This document shows positions 1-7,322 of a DNA stretch of 42,528 nucleotides, piece by piece. The DNA comes from Nocardioidaceae bacterium (GTDB lineage Bacteria; Actinomycetota; Actinomycetes; Propionibacteriales; Nocardioidaceae). A program made the position numbers and the translations under genes. Below the pieces are notes generated by a model. It searched no databases. It had not been told where the DNA came from and saw only the letters and a list, made by a program, of their open reading frames with translations. The stretch lies in NCBI GenBank assembly GCA_029266455.1, contig JAQSWV010000021.1, forward strand, positions 1 through 42,528, written 5' to 3'. Each line of letters begins with the position of its first letter. Positions within the stretch are counted from its first letter, which is position 1.

Positions 1-108
1 CCCGTCATCCGCGCGTTGTGGTGGCCGAGCCTCGCCCCCCGCCCCGTCATCCGCGCGTTGTGGTGGCCGAGCCTCGCCCCCCGCCCCGTCATCCGCGCGT
101 TGTGGTGG
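1..108 (-). repeat. REP-like tandem repeat, 42-bp unit, 2.6 copies
   Basis: A 42-bp unit occurs at 1-42 and 43-84 and partly at 85-108, with essentially no divergence. Each unit contains the core TCATCCGCGCGTT (5-17, 47-59, 89-101). The same core appears in reverse complement, AACGCGCGGATGA, three times at 826-960, so orientation is given as minus relative to that cluster. The array lies upstream of the esterase gene and may continue beyond the left edge. There are no unique spacers, so it is not a CRISPR array. Function is unknown; a REP-like intergenic family is an inference. Confidence 0.85.
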
Positions 109-179
109 TCCGCACGGCGGTCTGATTGGATCGGCCGCACCTGCGGCTGACGCCGCCGCCCGTACCTGAGGAGTCACAC

Positions 180-818
180 ATGCTCGGTCCGGTCGAGCAC
201 CGCGGGATGCCGCTGCAGGACGCCGGTGCGGCAGTCGTACTGCTGCATGGTCGGGGAGGTACCGCCGCCTCCATGCTCGATCTGGTGTCGAGCATGCCGG
301 ATCTGCCGGTCGCCTGGCTGGCACCTCAGGCGCCGGGCAACACCTGGTATCCGCAGTCGTTCATCGCGCCGTTGGAGGCCAACGAGCCGGCGCTGTCCCA
401 AGCCCTCGAGACGATTCATGACGTCATGACCCAGGTGGTCGGCAGCGGCGTGGACAGGTCGCGGATCGTCCTGATGGGGTTCAGTCAGGGAGCATGCCTG
501 GCCGCGGAGTACGCGCTGCGTAGATCCGCTCGCTACGGGGGGCTGGTGCTGCTCACCGGTGGAGCGATAGGGCCGGACGGCACCAGCTGGGAGGGTCCCG
601 CCGACTTCGCAGGCATGCCGGTGTTCGCGGGCACGAGCGATCCGGATCCACACGTGCCGGTGACGCGGGTACGGGAGACCGTGGACGTACTCGAGCGGCG
701 TGGCGCCGTCGTACGGCTGCAGACCTACCCCGGCATGCCGCACACGGTGAACACCGACGAACTCGACCATGCGACGACCCTCATCCGCGCGGCAGTCGGT
801 GAAGGCATGGCCTCGTGA
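180..818 (+). CDS. Phospholipase/carboxylesterase family alpha/beta hydrolase
   Basis: A cytoplasmic serine esterase of about 212 residues, the usual length for the phospholipase/carboxylesterase (Abhydrolase_2) family. The oxyanion segment LLHGRGG lies near the N-terminus, the nucleophile elbow GFSQG near residue 100, and the acid and histidine of the triad are probably in GTSDPDPHVP and PGMPHTVN near the C-terminus. The ATG at 180 is chosen because GAGGAG stands six bases upstream; an in-frame upstream ATG at 126 has no such site and would add an unlikely N-terminus. Substrate cannot be deduced; family members hydrolyse short-chain acyl esters or lysophospholipids. The gene stands alone and is flanked on both sides by clusters of the same intergenic repeat. 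Confidence 0.88.
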   Translation: MLGPVEHRGMPLQDAGAAVVLLHGRGGTAASMLDLVSSMPDLPVAWLAPQAPGNTWYPQSFIAPLEANEPALSQALETIHDVMTQVVGSGVDRSRIVLMGFSQGACLAAEYALRRSARYGGLVLLTGGAIGPDGTSWEGPADFAGMPVFAGTSDPDPHVPVTRVRETVDVLERRGAVVRLQTYPGMPHTVNTDELDHATTLIRAAVGEGMAS

Positions 819-825
819 CCAGCAC

Positions 826-960
826 AACGCGCGGATGATCCACGACCGGGGGCGCGGAGGGGCGCGGTGATCGTCGTAACGCGCGGATGATCCACGACCG
901 GAGGGGCGCGGAGGGGCGCTGGAGGGCGCGGTGATCGTCGTAACGCGCGGATGATCCACG
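826..960 (+). repeat. REP-like repeat cluster, three copies
   Basis: The core AACGCGCGGATGATCCACG occurs at 826-844, 878-896 and 942-960. Copies two and three are preceded by a shared GCGGTGATCGTCGT segment, and the copies are separated by G-rich spacers based on GGGGCGCGGA. Spacing is 52 and 64 bases. The cluster fills the gap between the convergent esterase and DUF6104 genes, the usual location of REP-type elements. The 13-base core AACGCGCGGATGA also makes up the array at 1-108, in the opposite orientation. Confidence 0.85.
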
Positions 961-1012
961 GTGGGGCGCGTCGGGGGGCGTGGTGCGGATGGCCACCTGG
1001 GCAGGGGAGGGG

Positions 1013-1192
1013 TCAGTCGTCGTCGAGGTCGTCGCTGCGTGCCAGCCAGGTGGCGAGGCGGTCGACCGGATCCTCGAACTCAGGGAACAGGTCGACGAAC
1101 TCACGCATGCGCTCGGCGAGCCACGTCAAGGAGACGTCCTCGTCACCGCGTCGGGCGGAGAGCTCCTCGATGCCGCGGTCGGTGTCGTACAT
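1013..1192 (-). CDS. DUF6104 family small protein
   Basis: A 59-residue protein beginning MYDTDRGIEELSARRGDEDV and ending in an acidic SDDLDDD tail. It contains a W-L-A-E-R-M-R-E-F helix and a D-P-V-D-R-L-A-T-W-L-A segment that I recognise as DUF6104, a small actinobacterial family commonly found beside kgd. Its ATG lies nine bases after the kgd stop codon on the same strand, so it is almost certainly co-transcribed and perhaps translationally coupled. No function is known. The constant neighbour suggests a role connected with the 2-oxoglutarate dehydrogenase complex, but that is inference. No membrane segment or signal peptide is visible. Confidence 0.85.
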   Translation of the reverse strand: MYDTDRGIEELSARRGDEDVSLTWLAERMREFVDLFPEFEDPVDRLATWLARSDDLDDD

Positions 1193-1201
1193 GCGGCTCG
1201 A

Positions 1202-4200
1202 CTAGGACAGTGCCTCGCCGAGCAGCTCCTGCTGCTGCTCGGTGTGCCGCGAGGCCTGACCGACCGCGGGTGCCGACGACTCGGGTCGTGACACCGGAAC
1301 GATCGGCCGCCCGTCGAGCACGTCGGCCAGCTCTCCAGGGAGATGCAGGGCGAGGTGCGGCCACGGCCCCATGTTGGCGGGCTCGTCCTGCACCCAGCGG
1401 ACGTCCCGCAGGTTCGGGAAGCTGCTCACCAGCGCCTTCAGCTCCTCGATCGGCCGCGGGTACAGCCGCTCGAGCGTCGCGACCGCCGTGGTGGGCTCGT
1501 CGCCCTCCCGCTTGGCCCGCTCCGCGCGCAGGTCCCAGGCCACCTTGCCCGAGCAGAGCAGCAGCCGCTGGACGCGCTCGGGGTCCACAGTGTGATCGCC
1601 GATCACCGGCAGGAACGTCCCGCCGGTGAAGTCGTCCGGCTGGGACACCGCGGCCTTGTTGCGCAGCATCGACTTCGGGGTGAAGACGACGAGCGGCTTG
1701 TGCTTGCCGCTCAGCGACTGCAGACGCAGCAGATGGAAGTAGTTGGCCGGCGTGCTGGGCTGAGCCACGCGCATGGCGTCATCGCTCGCCAACGTGAGGA
1801 AACGCTCGATCCGCGCCGACGAGTGGTCCGGGCCCTGGCCGTCGTAGGCATGGGGGAGCAGCAGCACCACGCCTGAGCGTTGGCCCCACTTCGCCTCCCC
1901 GGCCGCGATGTACTCGTCGATGACGATCTGTGCGCCGTTGAGGAAGTCGCCGAACTGCGCCTCCCACAGCACGAGGGCCTCCGGGCGCGCCACCGAGTAC
2001 CCGTACTCGAACCCCATCGTCGCGTACTCCGACAGCAACGAGTCGTAGATGTAGAAGTTCGCCTGCTCATCGCTGAGCTTCGAGAGCGGGGTCCACTCGC
2101 CACCCGTGCGGCGGTCGATGATGGTCGCGAACCGCTGGGCGAAGGTCCCCCGCCGGGAGTCCTGGCCGGTGAGCCGCACCGGGCGCCCGTCGAGCAGCAG
2201 CGCTCCCAGCGCGATGATCTCGGCGGTCGCCCAGTCGATCGGGCCGTCAGCGATCGCCGTCGCCCGGCGCTGCAGCTGCGGCATCACCTTGGGGTGCACC
2301 GTGAAGTCCTGCGGGGGGCTCGCGTAGGCGTCGGCGATCGTCTTCAGCGTCTCGGGGCTGATGGCGGTGTCGAGCCCCTCCGCCTCCGGCTTGTCGGGGT
2401 AGTCGGGCGTCGTCTCGTACGAGGCGTTCTTCGCCGCACGCGCCTCGGTGAACATGCCCTCGAGCTGCTTCTGGTAGTCGCGCAGCGCCTGCTCGGCCTC
2501 GTCGATCGTGATGTCGCCTCGACCCACCAGGGCCTCGGTGTAGAGCTTGCGCACCGAGCGCTTGTGCTCGATCAGGTCGTACATCAGCGGCTGCGTGAAA
2601 CTCGGGTCGTCGCCCTCGTTGTGACCGCGGCGCCGATAGCAGACCAGGTCGATGACGACGTCCTTGTTGAACGCCTGGCGGTACTCGAACGCCAGCCTCG
2701 CCACCCGGATGCAGGCCTCGGGGTCGTCGCCGTTGACGTGGAAGATCGGCGCCTGCACCATGCGCGCCACGTCCGTGCAGTACAGCGACGAGCGCGACGA
2801 CGCCGGCGACGTGGTGAACCCCACCTGGTTGTTCACGACGACGTGCACGGTGCCACCCGTACGGTAACCGCGCAGCTGCGACAGGTTGAGCGTCTCGGCG
2901 ACGACCCCCTGTCCGGCGAACGCGGCGTCACCGTGCACCAGCAGCGGCAGCACCGGGTACGCCGCACCCTTGTTGAGGACGTCCTGCTTGGCGCGGGCGA
3001 TCCCTTCCAGAACGGGATCGACGGCCTCGAGGTGGGAGGGGTTCGCCGCCACCGAGACATTGACGGTGGAGCCGTCACCGGCGGTGAAGCAGCCGTCCGC
3101 CCCCAAGTGGTACTTGACGTCGCCGGAGCCCTGAACCGTCCGCGGGTCGATGTTTCCCTCGAACTCACGGAACACCTGGGCCGGGCTCTTGCCGACGATG
3201 TTCACCAGCACGTTGAGCCGGCCACGGTGCGCCATGCCGATGCACACCTCGTCCAGCCCCGCGCCGGCTGCTGCCTCGCACAGCTCGTCGAGCACGGGGA
3301 CCGTCGTCTCGCTGCCTTCGAGGCTGAACCGCTTCTGGCCGACGAACTTGGTCTGCAGGAACGTCTCGAACGCCTCGGCCTGGTTGAGCTTCCGCAGGAT
3401 CCGCAGCTGCTCCGCCCGCGGCGGCTTCTCGAACCCGCGCTCCACGCGCTCTTGCAGCCAGCGCCGTTGCTCGGGGTCCTGGATGTGCATGTACTCGATG
3501 CCGATGGTCCGGCAGTACGAGTCGCGCAGGATGCCGAGCACGTGCCGCAGCTGCATGAACCGACGCCCGCCGCCGAATGAGCCCGTGGCGAACTCGCGGT
3601 CCAGGTCCCACAGCGTGAGCCCGTGCGTACCGATGTCGAGGTCGGGGTGGCTGCGCTGTCGGTACTCGAGCGGGTCGGTGTCGGCCATGATGTGGCCGCG
3701 AACCCGGTAGGCGTGGATCAGCTCCAGCACCCGTGCCTGCTTGTTGATCTCGTCGTCGTGGGACGTCGAGATGTCCTGGCTCCACCGGATGGGCTCGTAC
3801 GGGATCCGCAGGGAGGCGAAGATCTCGTCGTAGAAGCCCTCGTCACCGAGCAGCAGCTGGTGGATGCGTCGCAGGAACTCGCCCGACTGGGCGCCCTGCA
3901 CGATCCGGTGGTCATAGGTCGACGTCAGCGTCATGACCTTGCTGACCGCGAGGTCGTTGAGCGTCTTCTCGGCGGCACCCTGGTAGGCCGCGGGGTAGTC
4001 CATCGACCCGACCCCGATGATGCACCCCTGGCCCTTCATCAGCCGGGGCACGGAGTGGTTGGTGCCGATCGTGCCGGGGTTGGTCAGCGAGATGGACGTA
4101 CCGGTGAAGTCGCTGACGGTCAGCTTGCCGTCGCGGGCCTTGCGCACGACGTCTTCGTACGCGCCCCAGAACTGCGCGAAATCCATCGCCTCGGCCGCCT

Positions 4201-5176
4201 TGATCGACGGCACCAGCAGCTGACGCGTCCCGTCCGGCTTGGGCACGTCGATCGCCAGACCGAGGTTGACGTGTGGCGGCACGACCAGGGTCGGCTTGTC
4301 GTCGACGATGTCGAAGCCGCGGTTCATGTCCGGCATCGCGCGCAGGGCCTTGACCATCGCGAAGCCGATGATGTGGGTGTACGACACCTTGCCACCGCGG
4401 GCGCGGGCGAGGTGGTTGTTGATGACGATCCGGTTGTCGATCAGCAGCTTGACCGGCACCGAGCGGACGCTCGTCGCCGTCGGGACCTCGAGGCTGGCGG
4501 CCATGTTGGTCACCGTGCGAGCGGCCGCGCCGCGCAGCTGCTTGTGCTCGCTCTCCTCCGACACCTCAGGTGCCACCGGCTTGGGTGGCTCCTTGGTGAC
4601 CGGCCGGATGGCCGTCTCTGCCTTGTCCGCGCCGCTGCCCTTGGACTGGCTGGTGGCACCCTCGGACTCTGCCTGTGGCGCCGGGCTCCGCTCGCCACGC
4701 TGGCTCTCGCTGCGCTGTTCGGCCGGGGCGCCAGTGCGAGGTGGCGAGCTGGAGGACGCGGCGGCACGCTGCTGACGATCGCGCTCGGCCGCCTCGGCCT
4801 TCTCGGCCTTGTCGGTCTGGCTTCGCTCCTCCGCCTGGCTCGGGCGGGCACCGTTGCTGGTCTGCCGCGACTCCTGCTCGGAGGAGCCGTCGGTCCGCCG
4901 CCGCGTCTTCGGCGCCGCGGCCTTGCCGGCGCCGGCGGCCGACGGCGTGTTGCCGGCGGTCTTCTTGCCGCGCGTCTTCTTGCCGGAGGCGTTCTGGTCT
5001 GAGATCTCCTTGCCACCCCCGTCGCCGGCTGACTCGTCGCCGCGGTGACGGAAGAAGTCCAGCCAGACCTGGTCGACCGACGAGGGGTCCTGCTGGTATC
5101 GCTCGTACATCTCGTCGACGAGCCACTCGTTCGCACCGAACTGCGTGTGCACGTCACCCTTCGGGGACTCGGCCAC
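1202..5176 (-). CDS. kgd: Multifunctional 2-oxoglutarate decarboxylase/dehydrogenase (Kgd)
   Basis: The actinobacterial fused E2-E1 component of 2-oxoglutarate dehydrogenase, acting in the TCA cycle and, in the family, also as a 2-oxoglutarate decarboxylase and carboligase. The order is: the N-terminal [12 protein letters not shown] helix; a disordered K/A/S/E/R/Q-rich linker to about residue 230; an acyltransferase domain with [14 protein letters not shown] near 423; then the thiamine-diphosphate E1 domain with [10 protein letters not shown] near 650 and GDAAFAGQG near 750. No lipoyl domain is present, as in mycobacterial KGD. About 1324 residues against roughly 1230 in mycobacteria; the long linker explains the excess. 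The GTG at 5176 gives the usual short lead before FGANEWL, with AGGGG 11 bases upstream; the GTG at 5152, preceded by GAAGGG, is equally possible. DUF6104 follows. Confidence 0.93.
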   Translation of the reverse strand: MAESPKGDVHTQFGANEWLVDEMYERYQQDPSSVDQVWLDFFRHRGDESAGDGGGKEISDQNASGKKTRGKKTAGNTPSAAGAGKAAAPKTRRRTDGSSEQESRQTSNGARPSQAEERSQTDKAEKAEAAERDRQQRAAASSSSPPRTGAPAEQRSESQRGERSPAPQAESEGATSQSKGSGADKAETAIRPVTKEPPKPVAPEVSEESEHKQLRGAAARTVTNMAASLEVPTATSVRSVPVKLLIDNRIVINNHLARARGGKVSYTHIIGFAMVKALRAMPDMNRGFDIVDDKPTLVVPPHVNLGLAIDVPKPDGTRQLLVPSIKAAEAMDFAQFWGAYEDVVRKARDGKLTVSDFTGTSISLTNPGTIGTNHSVPRLMKGQGCIIGVGSMDYPAAYQGAAEKTLNDLAVSKVMTLTSTYDHRIVQGAQSGEFLRRIHQLLLGDEGFYDEIFASLRIPYEPIRWSQDISTSHDDEINKQARVLELIHAYRVRGHIMADTDPLEYRQRSHPDLDIGTHGLTLWDLDREFATGSFGGGRRFMQLRHVLGILRDSYCRTIGIEYMHIQDPEQRRWLQERVERGFEKPPRAEQLRILRKLNQAEAFETFLQTKFVGQKRFSLEGSETTVPVLDELCEAAAGAGLDEVCIGMAHRGRLNVLVNIVGKSPAQVFREFEGNIDPRTVQGSGDVKYHLGADGCFTAGDGSTVNVSVAANPSHLEAVDPVLEGIARAKQDVLNKGAAYPVLPLLVHGDAAFAGQGVVAETLNLSQLRGYRTGGTVHVVVNNQVGFTTSPASSRSSLYCTDVARMVQAPIFHVNGDDPEACIRVARLAFEYRQAFNKDVVIDLVCYRRRGHNEGDDPSFTQPLMYDLIEHKRSVRKLYTEALVGRGDITIDEAEQALRDYQKQLEGMFTEARAAKNASYETTPDYPDKPEAEGLDTAISPETLKTIADAYASPPQDFTVHPKVMPQLQRRATAIADGPIDWATAEIIALGALLLDGRPVRLTGQDSRRGTFAQRFATIIDRRTGGEWTPLSKLSDEQANFYIYDSLLSEYATMGFEYGYSVARPEALVLWEAQFGDFLNGAQIVIDEYIAAGEAKWGQRSGVVLLLPHAYDGQGPDHSSARIERFLTLASDDAMRVAQPSTPANYFHLLRLQSLSGKHKPLVVFTPKSMLRNKAAVSQPDDFTGGTFLPVIGDHTVDPERVQRLLLCSGKVAWDLRAERAKREGDEPTTAVATLERLYPRPIEELKALVSSFPNLRDVRWVQDEPANMGPWPHLALHLPGELADVLDGRPIVPVSRPESSAPAVGQASRHTEQQQELLGEALS

Positions 5177-5259
5177 GGCTTGGATCGCCCCTATCTCCGT
5201 CTGTTGACCAGAAGCGGCGCCGGGCACAACCGGCACCGCACATGTTGCGTGCCGGACCC

Positions 5260-5286
5260 AGGCTAACCCTCGTGGCGGGGCGCCAC
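5260..5286 (-). promoter_or_regulatory. Candidate kgd -10 box and upstream hairpin
   Basis: On the minus strand TAGCCT (5265-5260) fits the actinobacterial TANNNT -10 pattern, about 85 bases before the chosen kgd start. Just upstream lies a perfect small inverted repeat, GTGGCG (5272-5277) and CGCCAC (5281-5286), about 57-71 bases after the stop of the heat-shock regulator gene. It could end that transcript. No good -35 box is visible, so the assignment is weak. Confidence 0.3.
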
Positions 5287-5342
5287 AGGAAGACCCGCGG
5301 GCGCAGCGGATGCCGGGAGACCTGCGGTGGTGGCGGTCGGGT

Positions 5343-6068
5343 TCACTGCGGCTCGCCGCGCATCGCGTACCTGCGCACCTGCGCGCCCGTCTCCGTGACC
5401 GCCCTGATCTGCTCCGCCAGCCCGACGTGCTGCTCGCCAAGGTCGTCACAGGCAGCCGCAAGGGGGCCGAGCAGCGACGCCGGTTCGTCGTCGGCCAGGG
5501 CCCGGTGCACCCGCTCCGTGCGCCGACGCCCGGCCGGGCTGCGGGGCTCACCAGTCGACAGCACCTGGGCGGCGAGCCGGCGAAGGGGCACCGCGTTGCG
5601 GCGGGCCCACGAGGCAACCGCCCGGTCACCGGCGCGCCGGTTCCGTTCGGCGCGCACCCTTGCCTCACCGGTCTCCTCACCGCTTGACGACGGCTGCAGC
5701 CGGAGGAAACGCCGCTCGGCTGCCTGACGGCTGCCGACCCCGAGAGCGGGGGCCAGATCGGCCCAGCTGATCCCGCGTTCCCGGGCTGCCGCGACCAGCT
5801 CGGGCTCCCACCCCGCGATGTGTTCTCGGACCTCCCGGAGCTCGGTGAGCGCCGCCACCACATCAGCGCCCTCGGCCTCGACGCCGGCCTCGACGCCGGC
5901 CTCGACGCCGGCCTCGACGCCGGCCTCGACGGTGGCCCCGACGGTGGCCTCGCCGGCGACTTCGTCGGCCACCGCGCCCGGCGCGGCCCCGCGGCGGACG
6001 TGGTCGACCACCTGAAGGATCCGGCGCAGGGCAGCGACCGGGTCTCCCGGCGCAGTTGCTGCCCGCAT
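5343..6068 (-). CDS. HSP18-type transcriptional regulator of the small heat-shock gene
   Basis: A protein of about 241 residues that I recognise as the family annotated as HSP18 transcriptional regulator, usually found divergent from hsp20 in actinobacteria. The defining segment is [20 protein letters not shown], a helix-turn-helix-like region at about residues 94-115. Upstream of it is an Ala/Val/Glu/Gly low-complexity stretch made of five VEAG tetrapeptides, encoded by a 12-bp tandem repeat. The ATG at 6068 is chosen because GGAAGG stands six bases before it; the ATG at 6074 directly abuts that site. It probably represses hsp20 and itself through the phased half-sites at 6081-6113. DNA binding is inferred from family and layout, not shown. 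Confidence 0.72.
   Translation of the reverse strand: MRAATAPGDPVAALRRILQVVDHVRRGAAPGAVADEVAGEATVGATVEAGVEAGVEAGVEAGVEAEGADVVAALTELREVREHIAGWEPELVAAARERGISWADLAPALGVGSRQAAERRFLRLQPSSSGEETGEARVRAERNRRAGDRAVASWARRNAVPLRRLAAQVLSTGEPRSPAGRRRTERVHRALADDEPASLLGPLAAACDDLGEQHVGLAEQIRAVTETGAQVRRYAMRGEPQ
5874..5933 (-). repeat. 12-bp minisatellite coding (VEAG)5
   Basis: The unit GGCCTCGACGCC (plus strand) is repeated perfectly at 5874-5885, 5886-5897, 5898-5909 and 5910-5921, followed by a variant GGCCTCGACGGT at 5922-5933. It lies inside the heat-shock regulator gene and encodes tandem V-E-A-G. The near-perfect identity implies recent slippage and possible length variation between strains. Confidence 0.95.
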
Positions 6069-6080
6069 CGTCATCCTTCC

Positions 6081-6113
6081 GACGACAAACCACTTGTCGT
6101 CTATTGGACGACA
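6081..6113. promoter_or_regulatory. Phased operator between hsp20 and its regulator
   Basis: Three half-sites of alternating orientation lie at exactly 13-bp intervals: GACGACAA (6081-6088), TTGTCGTC (6094-6101) and GACGACA (6107-6113), each separated by five bases. Outer and middle copies form perfect inverted repeats. They sit between the divergent start codons at 6068 and 6169 and overlap the candidate hsp20 promoter. The best candidate binding protein is the neighbouring regulator; this is inference. The sequence is not a HAIR (HspR) or CIRCE element. Confidence 0.75.
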
Positions 6114-6122
6114 TGCTACAAC
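6094..6122 (+). promoter_or_regulatory. Candidate hsp20 promoter
   Basis: TTGTCG (6094-6099) and TACAAC (6117-6122) are separated by 17 bases, and TGC precedes the second box, giving an extended -10. The -35 box lies inside the middle operator half-site, and the third half-site fills the spacer, an arrangement expected of repression. The boxes are imperfect matches. Confidence 0.45.
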
Positions 6123-6168
6123 AGTGTCACGCGTCGACATCGCGACGAGACCGAGGAGGTGGCAGACA

Positions 6169-6606
6169 ATGTTGATGCGTACCGACCCGTTCCGTGAGCT
6201 CGACCGTCTGACCCAGCAGGCCCTCGGTGCCTCCGGAAGCTGGTCGCGACCCACGGCCATGCCGATGGACGCGTACCGCCAGGGCGACACCTACGTCGTC
6301 GTCTTCGACCTGCCGGGCGTGAGCAGTGAGGCCATCGAGCTCGACGTCGAGCGCAACGTCCTGACCGTCCGGGCCGAGCGACGGCCGCCGGCACACGACG
6401 ATGCCGTCGAGGTGCAGGTGTCGGAGCGGCCGCTGGGCGTCTTCTCCCGGCAGCTGTTCCTGGGTGACACGCTCGACAGCGACCACATCGACGCCCAGTA
6501 CGACGCCGGTGTGCTGACCCTGCGCATCCCTATCGCTGCCGCGGCCAAGCCGCGCCGCATCGAGGTGTCGGCAGGCAGCCAGTCGCCCCGCGAGATCGAC
6601 GCCTGA
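6169..6606 (+). CDS. Hsp20/alpha-crystallin family small heat-shock protein
   Basis: A 145-residue ATP-independent holdase chaperone. The N-terminus [14 protein letters not shown] is typical of actinobacterial Hsp20 (HSP18 type). The alpha-crystallin domain covers about residues 35-135, with VVVFDLPGV at its start and GVLTLRIP near its end, the conserved beta-strand. The ATG at 6169 is chosen because GGAGG lies nine bases upstream; an upstream in-frame ATG at 6094 falls inside the operator and is rejected. The gene is divergent from its probable regulator and ends before a strong hairpin shared with the convergent tRNA. Expression is probably low until heat or protein-damage stress, by analogy with the family. 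Confidence 0.92.
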   Translation: MLMRTDPFRELDRLTQQALGASGSWSRPTAMPMDAYRQGDTYVVVFDLPGVSSEAIELDVERNVLTVRAERRPPAHDDAVEVQVSERPLGVFSRQLFLGDTLDSDHIDAQYDAGVLTLRIPIAAAAKPRRIEVSAGSQSPREIDA

Positions 6607-6653
6607 CCCACGTCCGATCGACGGCCGCGTTCCCGACGCGCCCGAGCACCGAC

Positions 6654-6675
6654 GCCCGGTGCCCGCGCACCGGGT
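6654..6675. terminator. Bidirectional hairpin between hsp20 and tRNA-Arg
   Basis: CCCGGTGC (6655-6662) and GCACCGGG (6667-6674) form a perfect 8-bp stem around a four-base loop, extendable by one wobble pair at 6654/6675. It lies between the convergent hsp20 gene and tRNA gene, 15 bases from the tRNA end. No T-run follows, as is common in actinobacteria. Confidence 0.65.
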
Positions 6676-6689
6676 GTCGCGCCCGAGGG

Positions 6690-6761
6690 TGCCCCCGGCA
6701 GGATTCGAACCTGCGCACACGGCTCCGGAGGCCGATGCTCTATCCCCTGAGCTACGGGGGC
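6690..6761 (-). tRNA. tRNA-Arg (anticodon CCG)
   Basis: A 72-nt cloverleaf on the minus strand: acceptor GCCCCCG pairing with CGGGGGC plus discriminator A, a D-arm GCTC...GAGC, an anticodon loop CTCCGGA with CCG at 6728-6726, and a T-arm GCAGG-TTCGAAT-CCTGC. The anticodon reads CGG, a common arginine codon in this high-GC genome. The 3' CCA is not encoded. The outermost anticodon-stem pair appears to be T-T. Confidence 0.96.
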
Positions 6762-6883
6762 CCGCGACCCGCGACACTACCGCAGCCGCTGTCGAACGGG
6801 ACCCGTGTGGGTCGTGCGCCGGTCCTCCCGGGTGGACCACATGTCACCGCCGCCGGAGGCGGCCCGACCTGGGCCGCGCGCAC

Positions 6884-6889
6884 TAGCGT
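6884..6889 (+). promoter_or_regulatory. Leaderless-type -10 box of response regulator
   Basis: TAGCGT fits TANNNT and ends exactly six bases before the GTG start at 6896, so transcription would begin at or next to the start codon. The intervening GAGGGG could alternatively serve as a ribosome-binding site on a longer transcript. Confidence 0.5.
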
Positions 6890-6895
6890 GAGGGG

Positions 6896-7318
6896 GTGAG
6901 CTCTCGTCGTCGTCCCCTGGTACTCGTGGTGGACGACCAGCGGTCCTTGCGCAGCCTGATCCGAATGAACCTCGAGCTCGAGGACATCGACGTCGTGGAG
7001 GCCACCGACGGCCGGCACGGCCTCGAGCTGGCCCAGCAGCACGTCCCTGATCTGGTGACGCTGGACCTCGTCATGCCGCGGATGGACGGGCTGGCCGCCG
7101 CCGCCGCACTGCGGAGCGACCCGCGCACCCTGCACGCCCCCCTGGTGATGGTGACGACGAGCACCTCGCCCGCGCATCTGGCCCGTGCACGCAGCATCGG
7201 CGTCGACGCCTACCTCACGAAGCCGTTCGATCCGGACGAGCTGGTCAGGGTAGTCCGCGAGCTGCTTACCACCGGTCACGGCCGCGACGAATCAGGCGGT
7301 GCCGCGCCGATACCCTGA
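6896..7318 (+). CDS. Stand-alone receiver-domain response regulator
   Basis: A 140-residue single-domain CheY-like receiver. All receiver landmarks are present: acidic pair D13-D14 in LVVDDQ, phosphoacceptor D57 in TLDLVMP, T87 in MVTTST, and K109 in LTKPF. After the domain only about 20 residues remain, with no DNA-binding or enzymatic output domain. No histidine kinase is nearby. It therefore must act through a partner protein or as a phosphate sink, which is inference. The gene immediately precedes argS, whose promoter box appears to lie in its last codons. The GTG start follows a GAGGGG and a leaderless-type -10 box. Confidence 0.9.
   Translation: MSSRRRPLVLVVDDQRSLRSLIRMNLELEDIDVVEATDGRHGLELAQQHVPDLVTLDLVMPRMDGLAAAAALRSDPRTLHAPLVMVTTSTSPAHLARARSIGVDAYLTKPFDPDELVRVVRELLTTGHGRDESGGAAPIP
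7311..7316 (+). promoter_or_regulatory. Leaderless-type -10 box of argS
   Basis: TACCCT fits TANNNT and is followed by exactly six bases before the GTG at 7323. It overlaps the end of the response-regulator gene, whose stop TGA is at 7316-7318. The same spacing recurs before several other genes here, which supports both the promoter and the choice of the argS start. Confidence 0.45.
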
Positions 7319-7322
7319 GGCA

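Noticed and set aside
1-108. CRISPR array at the left edge
   Set aside because: The 42-bp units are contiguous and identical, with no variable spacers, and no cas gene is present.
1880-5002. Long plus-strand open frames inside kgd (1880-3580 and 3623-5002)
   Set aside because: They are antisense shadows created by the codon bias of a real minus-strand gene; their translations are compositionally skewed and match no family, whereas kgd has clear domains and motifs.
6069-6290. Upstream extension of the heat-shock regulator to an ATG at 6290
   Set aside because: It would run through the operator and into hsp20; a good ribosome-binding site precedes the ATG at 6068.
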